Source: an archaeon
Lineage (GTDB): Archaea; Thermoproteota; Nitrososphaeria; Nitrososphaerales; CADDZS01
Direction of reading: 5' to 3'
Length of the DNA: 41,832 bases
Assembly: GCA_021806865.1 (NCBI GenBank)
Contig: JAKAPU010000004.1
Span: 1 to 41,832 of the forward strand
Both the position numbers and the translations under genes were made by a program. The notes below the pieces were generated by a model. It ran no database searches. It had not been told where the DNA came from and saw only the letters and a program-made list of their open reading frames with translations. Of the stretch, positions 15,110-23,679 are shown in pieces. Positions within the stretch are counted from its first letter, which is position 1, and every line of letters begins with the position of its first letter.

Positions 15110-16345
15110 TTGCGGCTCGATTTATCGACAAATCGTGAGGATAGGGCTTACACAGGTGTAATCATTCCGGCAGTTGTCATAATTGCAATGATTGTCATTA
15201 TTGGGGTTCTCGGTTCGCTGGTTGTAGTAGGGAATCTCGATGGCGCTTCCACAGTGACTGCCACGAAGGTCGTGCCTACGACTGTGACCACCTCCGTTCA
15301 AAGATCGTCAAATCTATCACTTGATTCTTCTACCAATAGCACCGCAGTCTCGCTGAACGCTGAACAGATTTACGTTGCAACAAATCGAAGCATTGTTACT
15401 CTTGCAGGAGACCAACTTCAAAACACAATCTTCGGGCAGGCATACGTGTCAATTCTCGGTTCAGGTTTCGTGATCCAATACGCTGGAAATTACTACATTG
15501 TAACGAACTACCATGTAGCGGGAGCGACTTCAAACCTCACAGTCACTTTCTCGAACGGAGATTCGTATCCTGCAAAAGTAGTCGGTTCTGATCCTTACTC
15601 TGACCTCGCAATCGTTTCTTCATCACAGGCGCCCAGTTCAGAATACGTCCCTCTAACACTCACATCTTCCTCTTCATTGCAAGTAGGAGAAACGATCGTC
15701 GCAATCGGGAATCCCTATGGTCTGACTGGCTCGATGACTGAAGGAATCATAAGCCAATTGGGCCGAACAATACAGGATCCCACTGCTGGCAACTTTTCAA
15801 TCGCAAACGTCATACAGTTTAGCGCTCCGATTAACCCAGGGAATTCCGGCGGCCCGCTTTTGAATTCGGAAGGAGACGTTGTTGGAATCACTACGGCAAC
15901 CGTATCTAGCTCGCAGGGCGTTGGCTTTGCTATTCCCTCCGATACCATCATCAAGGAACTGCCTTCACTCATCGCAAATGGTAGCTACACAAAGCACTCT
16001 TACCTGGGAATCGAGGAAGTTGACATGAACTACCAGCTTGCTCAAGCGATGGGAGCGAATGTAACTTATGGCGTACTGATCGAGTCAACGGTCCCGAACG
16101 GGCCAGCCGCAAATGCAGAGATACGTGGAAGTACCACACCGGTTACTATCGAGGGGCAGCAGTATTTCATTGGAGGAGACATCATAGTCTCGATCAACGG
16201 CACTCGCATAATCAACGGCGATGCACTCGCATCATATCTCGAAGAACACACAGTAGCGGGTCAGACTATCACTCTTGGAATAATCAGAGACGGCAACCAA
16301 TACATTTTGCTGAACCTCACTTTGGGAGCTCGCCCGCCGATTTAA
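15110..16345 (+). CDS. Membrane-anchored HtrA/DegP-like serine protease with PDZ domain
   Basis: 411 residues from a TTG that follows an in-frame TAG. One N-terminal membrane helix (residues about 16-42) anchors the enzyme with the catalytic part outside, after a Ser/Thr-rich linker. The trypsin-like triad is complete: His135 in TNYHVAG, Asp165 in DPYSDLAIV and Ser246 in NPGNSGGPLL. GNPYGL and GVGFAIPSDTI are further S1C hallmarks. A PDZ domain occupies about residues 300-405 (GPAANAEIRG, GGDIIVSINGTRI). It should degrade or refold damaged exported proteins, which fits the neighbouring ABC/surface-protein operon and the shared promoter box. Confidence 0.95.
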   Translation: MRLDLSTNREDRAYTGVIIPAVVIIAMIVIIGVLGSLVVVGNLDGASTVTATKVVPTTVTTSVQRSSNLSLDSSTNSTAVSLNAEQIYVATNRSIVTLAGDQLQNTIFGQAYVSILGSGFVIQYAGNYYIVTNYHVAGATSNLTVTFSNGDSYPAKVVGSDPYSDLAIVSSSQAPSSEYVPLTLTSSSSLQVGETIVAIGNPYGLTGSMTEGIISQLGRTIQDPTAGNFSIANVIQFSAPINPGNSGGPLLNSEGDVVGITTATVSSSQGVGFAIPSDTIIKELPSLIANGSYTKHSYLGIEEVDMNYQLAQAMGANVTYGVLIESTVPNGPAANAEIRGSTTPVTIEGQQYFIGGDIIVSINGTRIINGDALASYLEEHTVAGQTITLGIIRDGNQYILLNLTLGARPPI

Positions 16346-16448
16346 TCTAAAGTGGTCAGAGAGATTTGCTGCGAACCGGTGAGAAGAATTTTGTTTCAGA
16401 AAATTTAATATCGGGTCTGCATGCTGCATGATACAAAAGAGGTAACAT

Positions 16449-16703
16449 GTGATGCGCATAAGAGATTGTCCAGGTCTAGTTCTCACAATAGTAGTGGTTG
16501 CCTTTATTGCCGCATTGACTCTGTCGCTTTACGTGCAGTCATACGGAAACACAGCTTCGAACAGTTCTCGGCCTCTTGAGATTGTCATCTATACTTACGT
16601 CCAGTATTACGTGGTCCCTAACAATCAAAATGGAACGACCACGACAATCACTCAAGCTTGGGTTTACTCACAGCCCGTTCCATGCGCTTATCATACGCAA
16701 TGA
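16449..16703 (+). CDS. Small exported or membrane-anchored protein
   Basis: 84 residues from GTG (ATG is the next codon). One hydrophobic helix (GLVLTIVVVAFIAALTLSLYV) is followed by an Asn/Ser/Thr-rich exposed part with several NxS/T sites and two cysteines in total (residues 7 and 79). No family recognised. A TATA-like AAATTTAATATC lies about 37-48 nt upstream, and a CATGC-T-GCATG palindrome sits between it and the start. It follows htrA in the same direction but has its own promoter. Confidence 0.5.
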   Translation: MMRIRDCPGLVLTIVVVAFIAALTLSLYVQSYGNTASNSSRPLEIVIYTYVQYYVVPNNQNGTTTTITQAWVYSQPVPCAYHTQ

Positions 16704-17001
16704 AACCAGTGGATTGTTTCACAAGTTAGCTGAACAAGAAAGGCTCTTTCAGTTCTTGGACGCCAGCGTGGAAATTACTTCATCATGTATAGAAAATCGC
16801 TAGGTTCTATTCCACTCTGCCAAATCCAGAATCTGCAGAGGCTGAAGTACTCTCTTTCATGGAGGTCGAGATACACAATAAGACTTGTGATTCTTTCATC
16901 AGTAGTTCATATGAAACATAAGGTCCGGATCGGCAAAATATGATTCGTCAAGCTTTTCAAAGCAATCCTAGTTCCTGCCAATAGAAAGAATAATCTCAAG
17001 A
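16704..17001. other. Intergenic stretch without recognised genes
   Basis: About 300 nt. A short frame exists on the plus strand but has no start signal, no family resemblance and an ordinary random composition. Confidence 0.4.
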
Positions 17002-17994
17002 GTGGAGAGTGTAAAATTCGAGGTAATGGCTGAGGTGCAGTACCGTCGCTCGGATGACCTTGCTGAAGCACACCGCATCATGAAGTTCATGACGATAGGA
17101 CTGGGCGCACTGTGGGCACTCGATGGTTTCCTTCAACTTCAGCCCCAGATGTTCACAAAGGATCTTCCCCTTCAGGTGATTGGCATGGGTCTCATGGGAC
17201 TCCCACCTGAGCTGTATTTATGGTCTGAGAACATACTCTATCGAATCTTGGTACCCAATATCGTGCTTTGGAATTCTATTTGGGCGGGTTTACAACTCGG
17301 GATTGGTTTTTCTCTGTTAATAGGCTCCAGTAGGATAAAGCGGATAGCCCTTGTAACATCGGTAGTGTGGGGAATTCTGGTGTGGCTGTTTGGGGAGGGG
17401 ATGGCGGGATTGTTGACTATGACACCTGAAGGCGGCTTCTTTCCCGGAACACCGAGTATGCTCAGCGGCTTTCCAGGTGCTGCACTGATCTACATCGTGA
17501 TAGCACTCTTTCTTCTTCTTATTCCCGCGGAAAGATGGGTGCCTTTGGGCCGCTTCTCAATTGTGAGGGATGCTCCATTGATTTTATTTCTACTCGAAGC
17601 TGCCGTACAGTTTGCACCGGCAATGTGGACCTCTTATGGTCAGAGTTCTATCTTTGCTGCCAACATTGAGAATCTTCCCGTGCAGTTAGAGCGTTATATC
17701 GTCTTCTTGGCAAGATACACAATAGCACACCCGATTCTGAGCAATAGTCTTGAAGTAACTGCAATTCTCCTCTCTGCCTTCGGAATATTTTGGGCGCGTA
17801 GTCATGGATTGTGGGCTTATTCTATCGCTCTGGTTTGGCTTGGCTTTGTGTGGTGGTTTGCTCTCGGCCTTGGTGCGATACTTACCGGCCTTGGTACTGA
17901 TCCAAATACTCCTCTCGTAATTGCACTGTTAATGGTTCCAGGTATTGCTTGGAGAAGATATTCTAAACGGATAAACAATCTCAAAAAGAGCTAA
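17002..17994 (+). CDS. Polytopic membrane protein, about eight helices
   Basis: 330 residues from GTG 17002; ATG 17026 (MAEVQYRRSDDL) is an equally plausible start. Hydrophobic segments alternate with short loops. The N-terminal phrase LGALWALDGFLQLQPQMFT, the repeated WG(I/F)LVWLFGEGMAGLLTM and the SGFPGAALIYIVIALFLLL helix resemble a family of uncharacterised bacterial and archaeal membrane proteins distantly like DoxX. Conserved Trp and Glu residues in helices suggest a transport or sensing role, but no function can be assigned. Stands alone; a T7 tract at 18093-18099 may end its transcript. Confidence 0.75.
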   Translation: MESVKFEVMAEVQYRRSDDLAEAHRIMKFMTIGLGALWALDGFLQLQPQMFTKDLPLQVIGMGLMGLPPELYLWSENILYRILVPNIVLWNSIWAGLQLGIGFSLLIGSSRIKRIALVTSVVWGILVWLFGEGMAGLLTMTPEGGFFPGTPSMLSGFPGAALIYIVIALFLLLIPAERWVPLGRFSIVRDAPLILFLLEAAVQFAPAMWTSYGQSSIFAANIENLPVQLERYIVFLARYTIAHPILSNSLEVTAILLSAFGIFWARSHGLWAYSIALVWLGFVWWFALGLGAILTGLGTDPNTPLVIALLMVPGIAWRRYSKRINNLKKS

Positions 17995-18378
17995 GAAGAT
18001 CGCTGCTATTTCTTACACTCCCCAATATTTTATCCACTACGTATTCAAAATCATTCTTAGCTCTACGAAATAGCTGGTAAATGTTGTTTCACTTTTTTTG
18101 ATAGTCGATGATTTACTAGCTTTCGAGGAAGTACCAATTGTACTAAGGACTGGACAACTGTTGTGTAGGCTCGTTTAATAACTACTCACCTCACGCACTT
18201 ATCATACACGTTGGAGCTCTTGGTTTGCTTGAGTGGTTAGCTGATAAGAAGAGTAGCCAGAGTTCTAGTGTTTAGCCACGATTGTGTAGGTCCACATTGA
18301 AATGAACATGAGGTAAAAAGGTGACACTGGACACAGGAATTCTTATGATGTCCCGCGGTCTTGGTAGAACGTGTCAGT
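17995..18378. other. Intergenic stretch; possible T-tract terminator
   Basis: No coding frame recognised. TTTTTTT at 18093-18099, about 100 nt after the membrane-protein stop, could act as an archaeal poly-U terminator. The base composition turns abruptly GC-rich from about 18355 onward. Confidence 0.35.
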
Positions 18379-18783
18379 ATGTTTCGTACCCCTGCGGTCA
18401 ACATTTACTCCAGCAATGTCCTTCGGCTCGTCACTTTCTACGAGCGTCTCGGTTTTCGCGAGACCTTCCGGACGCCCCAAGATGGTACACCAGTTCACGT
18501 GGAGGTAACCTTGGACCAATTCACCGTCGGCATCGCCTCGGTCGAGGCCGCTATAGCCGATCACGGATTGAAACCGAACCTCGGTGGGCGGCCTATTGAG
18601 ATCGTACTCTGGACCGATGATACCGACCGCGACTACGAGCGTCTGACCGCCGACGGTGCGCCGTCGCTCAGCCCGCCGCACGACTTCCTGTCTAATCTCC
18701 GCCGCGCCTGGGTGGCCGACCCTGACGGCAACCCGATCCAACTCGCTCAACACCGAAGCAAGCGCGGCAACGACGACGAGTAA
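18379..18783 (+). CDS. VOC (glyoxalase/bleomycin-resistance) family protein, probably transferred
   Basis: 134 residues from ATG 18379 (TTG 18361 also in frame). A VOC fold with paired beta-alpha-beta-beta-beta modules: NIYSSNVLRLVTFYERLGF, GTPVHVEVTLDQFTVGIAS, IEIVLWTDDTDRDYERL, and AWVADPDGNPIQLAQH at the end. VOC proteins bind a divalent metal and act as lyases, isomerases, dioxygenases or drug-binding proteins; the substrate is not evident. The gene uses G/C-ending codons and is much richer in GC than its neighbours, in the manner of actinobacterial DNA. Together with its isolated position this points to recent transfer from a high-GC bacterium (inference). Confidence 0.88.
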   Translation: MFRTPAVNIYSSNVLRLVTFYERLGFRETFRTPQDGTPVHVEVTLDQFTVGIASVEAAIADHGLKPNLGGRPIEIVLWTDDTDRDYERLTADGAPSLSPPHDFLSNLRRAWVADPDGNPIQLAQHRSKRGNDDE

Positions 18784-18897
18784 ACGCTCTTCAAGAGCAG
18801 AATTAGCGATCGTTCAAAAGTGTTCACAAAATTCTCTAGCTAACTCTCACATCACTACACTTTGAAGCACTTTACTCAGTTGCGAAGCTAGGCATGA

Positions 18898-20379
18898 TTA
18901 CGCTATTTTACTGTTCGCAAGCAGGTAGTCTCCCAACCTGCGCGAGAGTGCCATAATTGTGAGGGAAGGATTGGAATCGATCACCGATGGAATCACGCTC
19001 CCGTCCATGACGTAGAGGTTATCAATGTCATGCGACTCGCAATGCGAGTTGACCACGCTCTTCGAAACGTCTTCGCCCATCCTGCAACTACCCTGGACAT
19101 GGTGGCTGACGTACGCAGAATCAAGTGTGTCCTTTGCACCAGCGGCGTAGAGGCCATCCCTGGAAAGTGTCTTTGCAGCCTTGAACCTTGCCTTGTCCTC
19201 CGAGGTCACCGGCTTGTAGTACTTGTCCTGTCCTGTTTCCGGGTCTCTGAATATCCTTCCATCGTTTGCATCGTGTATGTTGATGAAGATGCCCGCGTAG
19301 TGCCTGTAGTTTTCCATTATCTTCTTCTGCCTCTCTCCCCAGAGTGGCAGGCCGTCTTCGTCTTGCATCAGCTCGGCAAAGCTGAGCGGGCCTTCCATGA
19401 CTTCGGATCCTTCGAGCAGGAATCCGCCCTTCTCTTTCTGGGCAAAATCGTCCATCTGACCGGAGAGCGGGTGCATTATCCAGTTGTTCAAGACATCGTC
19501 GAAGCGACCAAAAACCATTGTTGCGGTATTCACCCCAAAATTCCTGCCAATCTGCTCCACGCTCTTGGAGTGGCCGGCCACTTCCTCGATGCCAGAATCC
19601 AGAAGTAGTAAAGGCGTGTTTAGTGCGCCAGCGGCGACAATTACAATCTTGGAAGTGATCCTCTTTTTTTCTCCAGACTCGTTTGTGTACTCAACTCCTT
19701 CGGCTCTGGGCTTGTTTCCGTTTTCACCTTTGGAGAAGAAAATCTTTGTTACAGTGCTGTAGTAGAAGATTTGAGCGCCAAGGAGAACGGCTGGAATTAT
19801 GTAAGTGACCATGGCTCCCTTCTTTGCTTCGGTCGGACATCCGTAGAGACAGCCGGACTGATCGCACTGCGGGGAGATGTAAGCTTCTACAGGGCTCCAC
19901 GGATGACCTAACTTTCTGAAACCCGCATCGATTTTCTTTAGGCCTTCATCCCACTCTGTGTACTTTCTAACTCCAGTGTCTTTTTCGACTTGCTGGTAGA
20001 ATGGTTCGAGATCCTCTGCGGAGAGAGATTCGCCGCGTTCATTCTTTGGTTTGCTTGCCTCGTACCACTCCTTGAAATTGAAAGGAGGAGCGCGCTTTGC
20101 GACAGCGGTGAAGATAGTGGTAGATCCGCCAACGCATCTTCCCATGCCAAGTGCAATCTCGCCTTCCAGTCCCAGTTCGTAATTTGATGTCCAGCGCGGT
20201 TTCCACCAGAGATTTCTAAGAGCTAGGAGTTCGAATCTGGTAAAGTCGTTTGTGGTGTAAAAGCCGCCAGTCTCGATTATGGCAACCTTCTTTCCCGCCT
20301 GCGTCAGCTGCCACGCAACAGGTCCTCCACCTGCTCCGGATCCGATAATTATTACGTCGAAATCATGTGCCAATTTCAA
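18898..20379 (-). CDS. GMC-family FAD-dependent sugar/alcohol dehydrogenase, large subunit
   Basis: 493 residues. The FAD-binding GSGAGGGPVAWQLTQAG is at 13-29, and the second GMC signature GMGRCVGGSTTIF at 78-90. The active-site His region is HHVQGSCRMGED, and the C-terminal LYVMDGSVIPSVIDSNPSL supplies the Asn/Pro end. Cys172, Cys177 and Cys181 in QCDQSGCLYGCP resemble the iron-sulfur ligand set of gluconate-, fructose- and FAD-glucose-dehydrogenase large subunits. Such enzymes oxidise sugars or sugar acids and pass electrons to a quinone or cytochrome. The small subunit is encoded just upstream with a 4-nt overlap. No signal peptide is visible and no cytochrome c subunit lies nearby. Confidence 0.92.
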   Translation of the reverse strand: MKLAHDFDVIIIGSGAGGGPVAWQLTQAGKKVAIIETGGFYTTNDFTRFELLALRNLWWKPRWTSNYELGLEGEIALGMGRCVGGSTTIFTAVAKRAPPFNFKEWYEASKPKNERGESLSAEDLEPFYQQVEKDTGVRKYTEWDEGLKKIDAGFRKLGHPWSPVEAYISPQCDQSGCLYGCPTEAKKGAMVTYIIPAVLLGAQIFYYSTVTKIFFSKGENGNKPRAEGVEYTNESGEKKRITSKIVIVAAGALNTPLLLLDSGIEEVAGHSKSVEQIGRNFGVNTATMVFGRFDDVLNNWIMHPLSGQMDDFAQKEKGGFLLEGSEVMEGPLSFAELMQDEDGLPLWGERQKKIMENYRHYAGIFINIHDANDGRIFRDPETGQDKYYKPVTSEDKARFKAAKTLSRDGLYAAGAKDTLDSAYVSHHVQGSCRMGEDVSKSVVNSHCESHDIDNLYVMDGSVIPSVIDSNPSLTIMALSRRLGDYLLANSKIA

Positions 20380-20885
20380 TCACTCTTATTCCAGTCTTTC
20401 CAGACTTGCAGAAAGGTCCAATCCTTCTTGATGTCGGAAACTCTCTTTCCGCCGAATTTGGTGAACTGCCAGCCTGTTACTCCATTATACCAAGGATCGT
20501 GATAGTCCGAGTAGAATCCTTCTAATGCAAGTGATCGTAAATCGAAAGCCTTCTCTCTAGTTTTTGGATCTAAGAACAATTCGCGAAGAACTATGTTCTT
20601 GTCAGCGTCGGAGAGGCCTGCAAAATCTGATTGAAATTTCTTGATGGAAAGAGTGTTGACTACGCTGATGCAATCTCTAAAGTATTCTTGCACTGGCGGA
20701 GGAAAGGCGTGTAAAGTAGAGTCGATGTAATTCGCTGCTCCTACTTCATTGGCGCCTGGCTCAGCCTTTGGATCTTTCCCACTAGGAACGATCATAGATG
20801 ATAACGCCTTAAAGAATTTGACTTCATCTGGAGTGAGCAGGTAGTAACTCTCTTTTCGAGGTTGGTTGCTCAATTTCATCGTCAC
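20376..20885 (-). CDS. Gluconate 2-dehydrogenase subunit 3-like small subunit
   Basis: 169 residues matching the small partner of GMC dehydrogenases: a start phrase LLTPDEVKFFKALSSMIVPS, a central AANYIDSTLHAFPP and a C-terminal YSDYHDPWYNGVTGWQFTKF. In bacterial homologues this subunit often carries a Tat signal that takes the pair across the membrane. Here no twin-arginine signal is visible, so the complex may be cytosolic. First gene of the two-gene operon; it overlaps the large-subunit gene by 4 nt and is divergent from ridA. Confidence 0.88.
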   Translation of the reverse strand: MTMKLSNQPRKESYYLLTPDEVKFFKALSSMIVPSGKDPKAEPGANEVGAANYIDSTLHAFPPPVQEYFRDCISVVNTLSIKKFQSDFAGLSDADKNIVLRELFLDPKTREKAFDLRSLALEGFYSDYHDPWYNGVTGWQFTKFGGKRVSDIKKDWTFLQVWKDWNKSD

Positions 20886-20979
20886 GGAGACGGATTTTGG
20901 TTAATCAACGTTGGGGTTTGCTTACGAATTTTGCATGTTGTTAAAGTAAATCTAATCTCCAAACTCTAAAATGTTGTAA

Positions 20980-21384
20980 GTGTCTGTTCGCATTACCATG
21001 GATCGATTGAATGTGTCCAGCGGTACTCCCTGGGAGCTTTCTGTTGGCTATTCCAGAGCTGTTCGCTCAGGTCAGTTTGTTTTTGTTGCAGGGACTACAG
21101 CTGCAGATGCTCAAGGAAACGTTGTAGGTGTTGGAGATGCCTATGCACAAACAAAGTACATACTGCAAAAGATTGAAGATTCATTGAGAAAAGCCGGCGC
21201 TACCATGAAGGACGTAACCCGTACACGAATGTTTGTAACCAATATTGCAGACTGGGAGAAGATCGGAAAAGCGCACGGAGAGTTCTTCAAGGATGTCAGG
21301 CCGGCCGCAACGATGGTGGAAGTGAAGTCACTTATGAGGAAAGAAATGCTGGTGGAGATCGAAGCTGATGCTCTAATTACTTGA
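20980..21384 (+). CDS. RidA/YjgF-family deaminase
   Basis: 134 residues from GTG, or 128 from ATG 20998 ([13 protein letters not shown]), the more likely start by family alignment. Family features: [17 protein letters not shown], a [20 protein letters not shown] helix, [11 protein letters not shown] with the conserved Arg, and [12 protein letters not shown] with a C-terminal E-(I/A) strand. RidA proteins hydrolyse reactive 2-aminoacrylate/imine intermediates made by PLP enzymes. Full length for the family. Confidence 0.92.
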   Translation: MSVRITMDRLNVSSGTPWELSVGYSRAVRSGQFVFVAGTTAADAQGNVVGVGDAYAQTKYILQKIEDSLRKAGATMKDVTRTRMFVTNIADWEKIGKAHGEFFKDVRPAATMVEVKSLMRKEMLVEIEADALIT

Positions 21385-21842
21385 ACGGTTATGCGTCCAC
21401 AATGTTGATTTCAAAGGTATGAGCGAGAAGTCTGACGTTATGGTTCAAGATTCTGTAGAAATTGAAACTCCAAGGCCAATTCCCTGCAAAACCTTGCTAT
21501 CGCGAGTAACAACCTAGTGTATGTTCTGACGATTGTTGTAACGAGGTAACTCGCTCTGCAACTGGTAGCCACTATCGTTACGAGCAGAGACATATGTCGT
21601 TTGGTTAGTTTCTGGCCCAGGTTGGACTCTGCTCCAAAGGTAACTGCCTACGCAGCCTTTCTTCTGATTTGCTTCTTGGGCAAGACGCCGAAATCTGGAT
21701 CAGAAATATGAGAATTCAAAACACATATTGTACCGTCAACCAATTAGATTCCGAAGACGATTCATGAAGTTAACCTCGGTAGCCTAGTATACAGCAATCG
21801 TTTGCATTCTAATCTGCCCCAAGCACAAGTCGAACAACCAAT
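21385..21842. other. Intergenic stretch without recognised genes
   Basis: About 460 nt. One plus-strand stretch (about 21560-21710) reads as a hydrophobic peptide but lacks a start and is flanked by stops. GTAACGA and TCGTTAC form a 7-bp inverted repeat spanning about 21538-21582. Nothing here is assignable. Confidence 0.4.
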
Positions 21843-23057
21843 TCAAGAATCAGGTGGAATGTGAGCATCGTCTTGTTTTTGTATACTCCTCTTGCGCCTA
21901 ACTACGACTAAAGCGGCAGCCAGAACTAACACAATCACGATTGCAATTATGATCAGAGTACCTGCTCCTTGCGGAGTGGTGAATAATGCAGACAACCATG
22001 AACCTGAAGCTTGGTGTGAATTGATGGCAGGGAATGGTCCTCCCATGAATACTTGATCCAACGACACTGTAACAGTCATAGGCTCCAAGTAAGTGCCGTT
22101 GCCTATCTTCTCTTGAACAGCCAGAGTGTAGGTGGTAGAAGAAGGCGATGAGTTAGATGGTTTCAAGTTGTTGCTTTCTGCAATTGGAAAATAGAATACG
22201 GAATACGGCTTTAACTCGAAGCTGGACTGCGGGAATGAAGCTTGAATATTGGAGGGCATCGGACCAACCTTTCCATTCTCGTATGTGCCGACCACTTGGA
22301 GACTGACGCTGACTGAGGACGAGGTTGAGCTGGGCGGGCTGTAGACGACGCTGAAGAGGGGTTGCGAGGTACCTCCTGCCTGCACTTCAAGCGCTGCTCC
22401 AAAAGTTATGGGACCAGGCGATCGAAGAATGAACGGCCCTCCAGAGCTGCTTCCTTCAAACTCGATCGGGAGACCAACCGAGCCGTTAGTACCAGTTGAT
22501 GCCGCAGCGATTATGGGAAGGCTGACGTTGGAGATGTCGTTTGACACGAAGGGCATCACGGCACCAACGAGCGTGAGATTACTTTTTCCTACGCCGCTTG
22601 AGTCTGTTTGAACAAAGTCAGGGCTGAACCACGTCCAGATCGTAGTGTTGCGGACACCATCTTCAGCTACTTGTTTTGCAGTAGGAATTGCTTGTCCGGC
22701 GTCGAGCTTGAAGGTCTCGCCTGGTGAAGCTTGAATCGTTATCGGGAATACCTCGTAGGCGGGGAATGAAATGCCGGTGGTTGAGCCTCCTGGGCCTGCG
22801 AAGGAAAAGCAGTCTTGCTCCCAAGAAGGTTCGCCTATAGTTATCATTACTGCGGATCCAGGAGGGGAGCTGGCCACGACTAGCCCATTCACGCTGGCAT
22901 GCCAGCCGCAGCTCGGAACTATGCTCAGAGGCCCTGAGGTCGTGGGGCCCGCCTGCGCTGCCGCGAAATTCGTTTCTGACAAAACAAGTGTGCTAAACAA
23001 GAAAAGCATTACCGCAAACAACATCCAGACAATAATCGTAGGACGTTCGTTTCGCAC
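21843..23057 (-). CDS. Secreted, C-terminally anchored surface protein
   Basis: 404 residues. An N-terminal signal (TIIVWMLFAVMLFLFSTLVL) is followed by an alanine-rich cleavage-like region, a Ser/Thr/Pro/Gly-rich beta-type ectodomain with many NxS/T sites, and a C-terminal helix GTLIIIAIVIVLVLAAALVVV with a basic RRKRS tail. Two cysteines early in the mature part (SCGWHAS, WEQDCFSF) could form a disulfide. Overall design resembles the surface protein at 10629-12794, but no repeat homology is obvious. Stands alone. Confidence 0.75.
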   Translation of the reverse strand: MRNERPTIIVWMLFAVMLFLFSTLVLSETNFAAAQAGPTTSGPLSIVPSCGWHASVNGLVVASSPPGSAVMITIGEPSWEQDCFSFAGPGGSTTGISFPAYEVFPITIQASPGETFKLDAGQAIPTAKQVAEDGVRNTTIWTWFSPDFVQTDSSGVGKSNLTLVGAVMPFVSNDISNVSLPIIAAASTGTNGSVGLPIEFEGSSSGGPFILRSPGPITFGAALEVQAGGTSQPLFSVVYSPPSSTSSSVSVSLQVVGTYENGKVGPMPSNIQASFPQSSFELKPYSVFYFPIAESNNLKPSNSSPSSTTYTLAVQEKIGNGTYLEPMTVTVSLDQVFMGGPFPAINSHQASGSWLSALFTTPQGAGTLIIIAIVIVLVLAAALVVVRRKRSIQKQDDAHIPPDS

Positions 23058-23679
23058 GTTCTACACCTTGTGCAAGTGACCTTAACTAGGTTATAGTTCT
23101 AATGTCAAGAACGCTTTAGAATTACGTTTGGTACTGACCATGGTGCTAACAAGATCGGTCATGGATGCAATTCCAAATCCCAACGAGTCAAACAGCAATG
23201 ACAATAGTACATGCCACTAGGAAATACAAGAAGATAATCGTTCTAGCGTTTGTATCACTGATCAGAACGTAGGACAGAAGTAGCATTCGCGGCCCACGAG
23301 ATATCTAACAAGAGAAAGGGGTCCCCCTTGGGGAGGGAAGCATGTGTCTATCTATCCATAGTCACCAAGAAGTAACTACACTCGACAAACAACGAGAACT
23401 TGAGGGAGTCATACTAACTGATTAATCAAAGGATAAGCACGAATGAATGAACAATAATCAAATTCGGATCACAGCTCACATACACGCGAGCTTACTCGTT
23501 TCTTTTTATACAGAAATTTTTTCTCAACTTTTCACCGTCGCGATCTTTTTCACGGCACAGCTTGAAACACACTCTGAAAGATCGGAACAGCTTAATTCAA
23601 GCTCTCCAGCCTGCACCGAACTCGTTTCAACAATTCTTTTGCGTATACGAAGGACACTGCAAACCAAAGAAACGTAGAC
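23058..23679. other. Long intergenic stretch; possible small-RNA or promoter signals
   Basis: About 620 nt. A TATA-like CTTTTTATACAG lies at 23504-23515, and about 45 nt later AGCTTGAA and TTCAAGCT form an 8-bp inverted repeat spanning about 23559-23603. A short frame here looks random. A structured RNA is possible but unproven. Confidence 0.3.

Noticed and set aside
18343..18753. 136-codon frame opposite the VOC gene
   Set aside because: Long antisense frames are expected in GC-rich DNA; the VOC fold is clear on the plus strand.
19030..19608. 192-codon frame on the plus strand inside the GMC gene
   Set aside because: Antisense to a well-supported dehydrogenase with all motifs intact.
21538..21582. 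Inverted repeat GTAACGA/TCGTTAC
   Set aside because: Seven-base arms at about 30-nt distance are expected by chance in this much sequence; no promoter context.
23447..23677. 76-codon frame in the long intergenic stretch
   Set aside because: No start signal at the expected place and random-looking composition.
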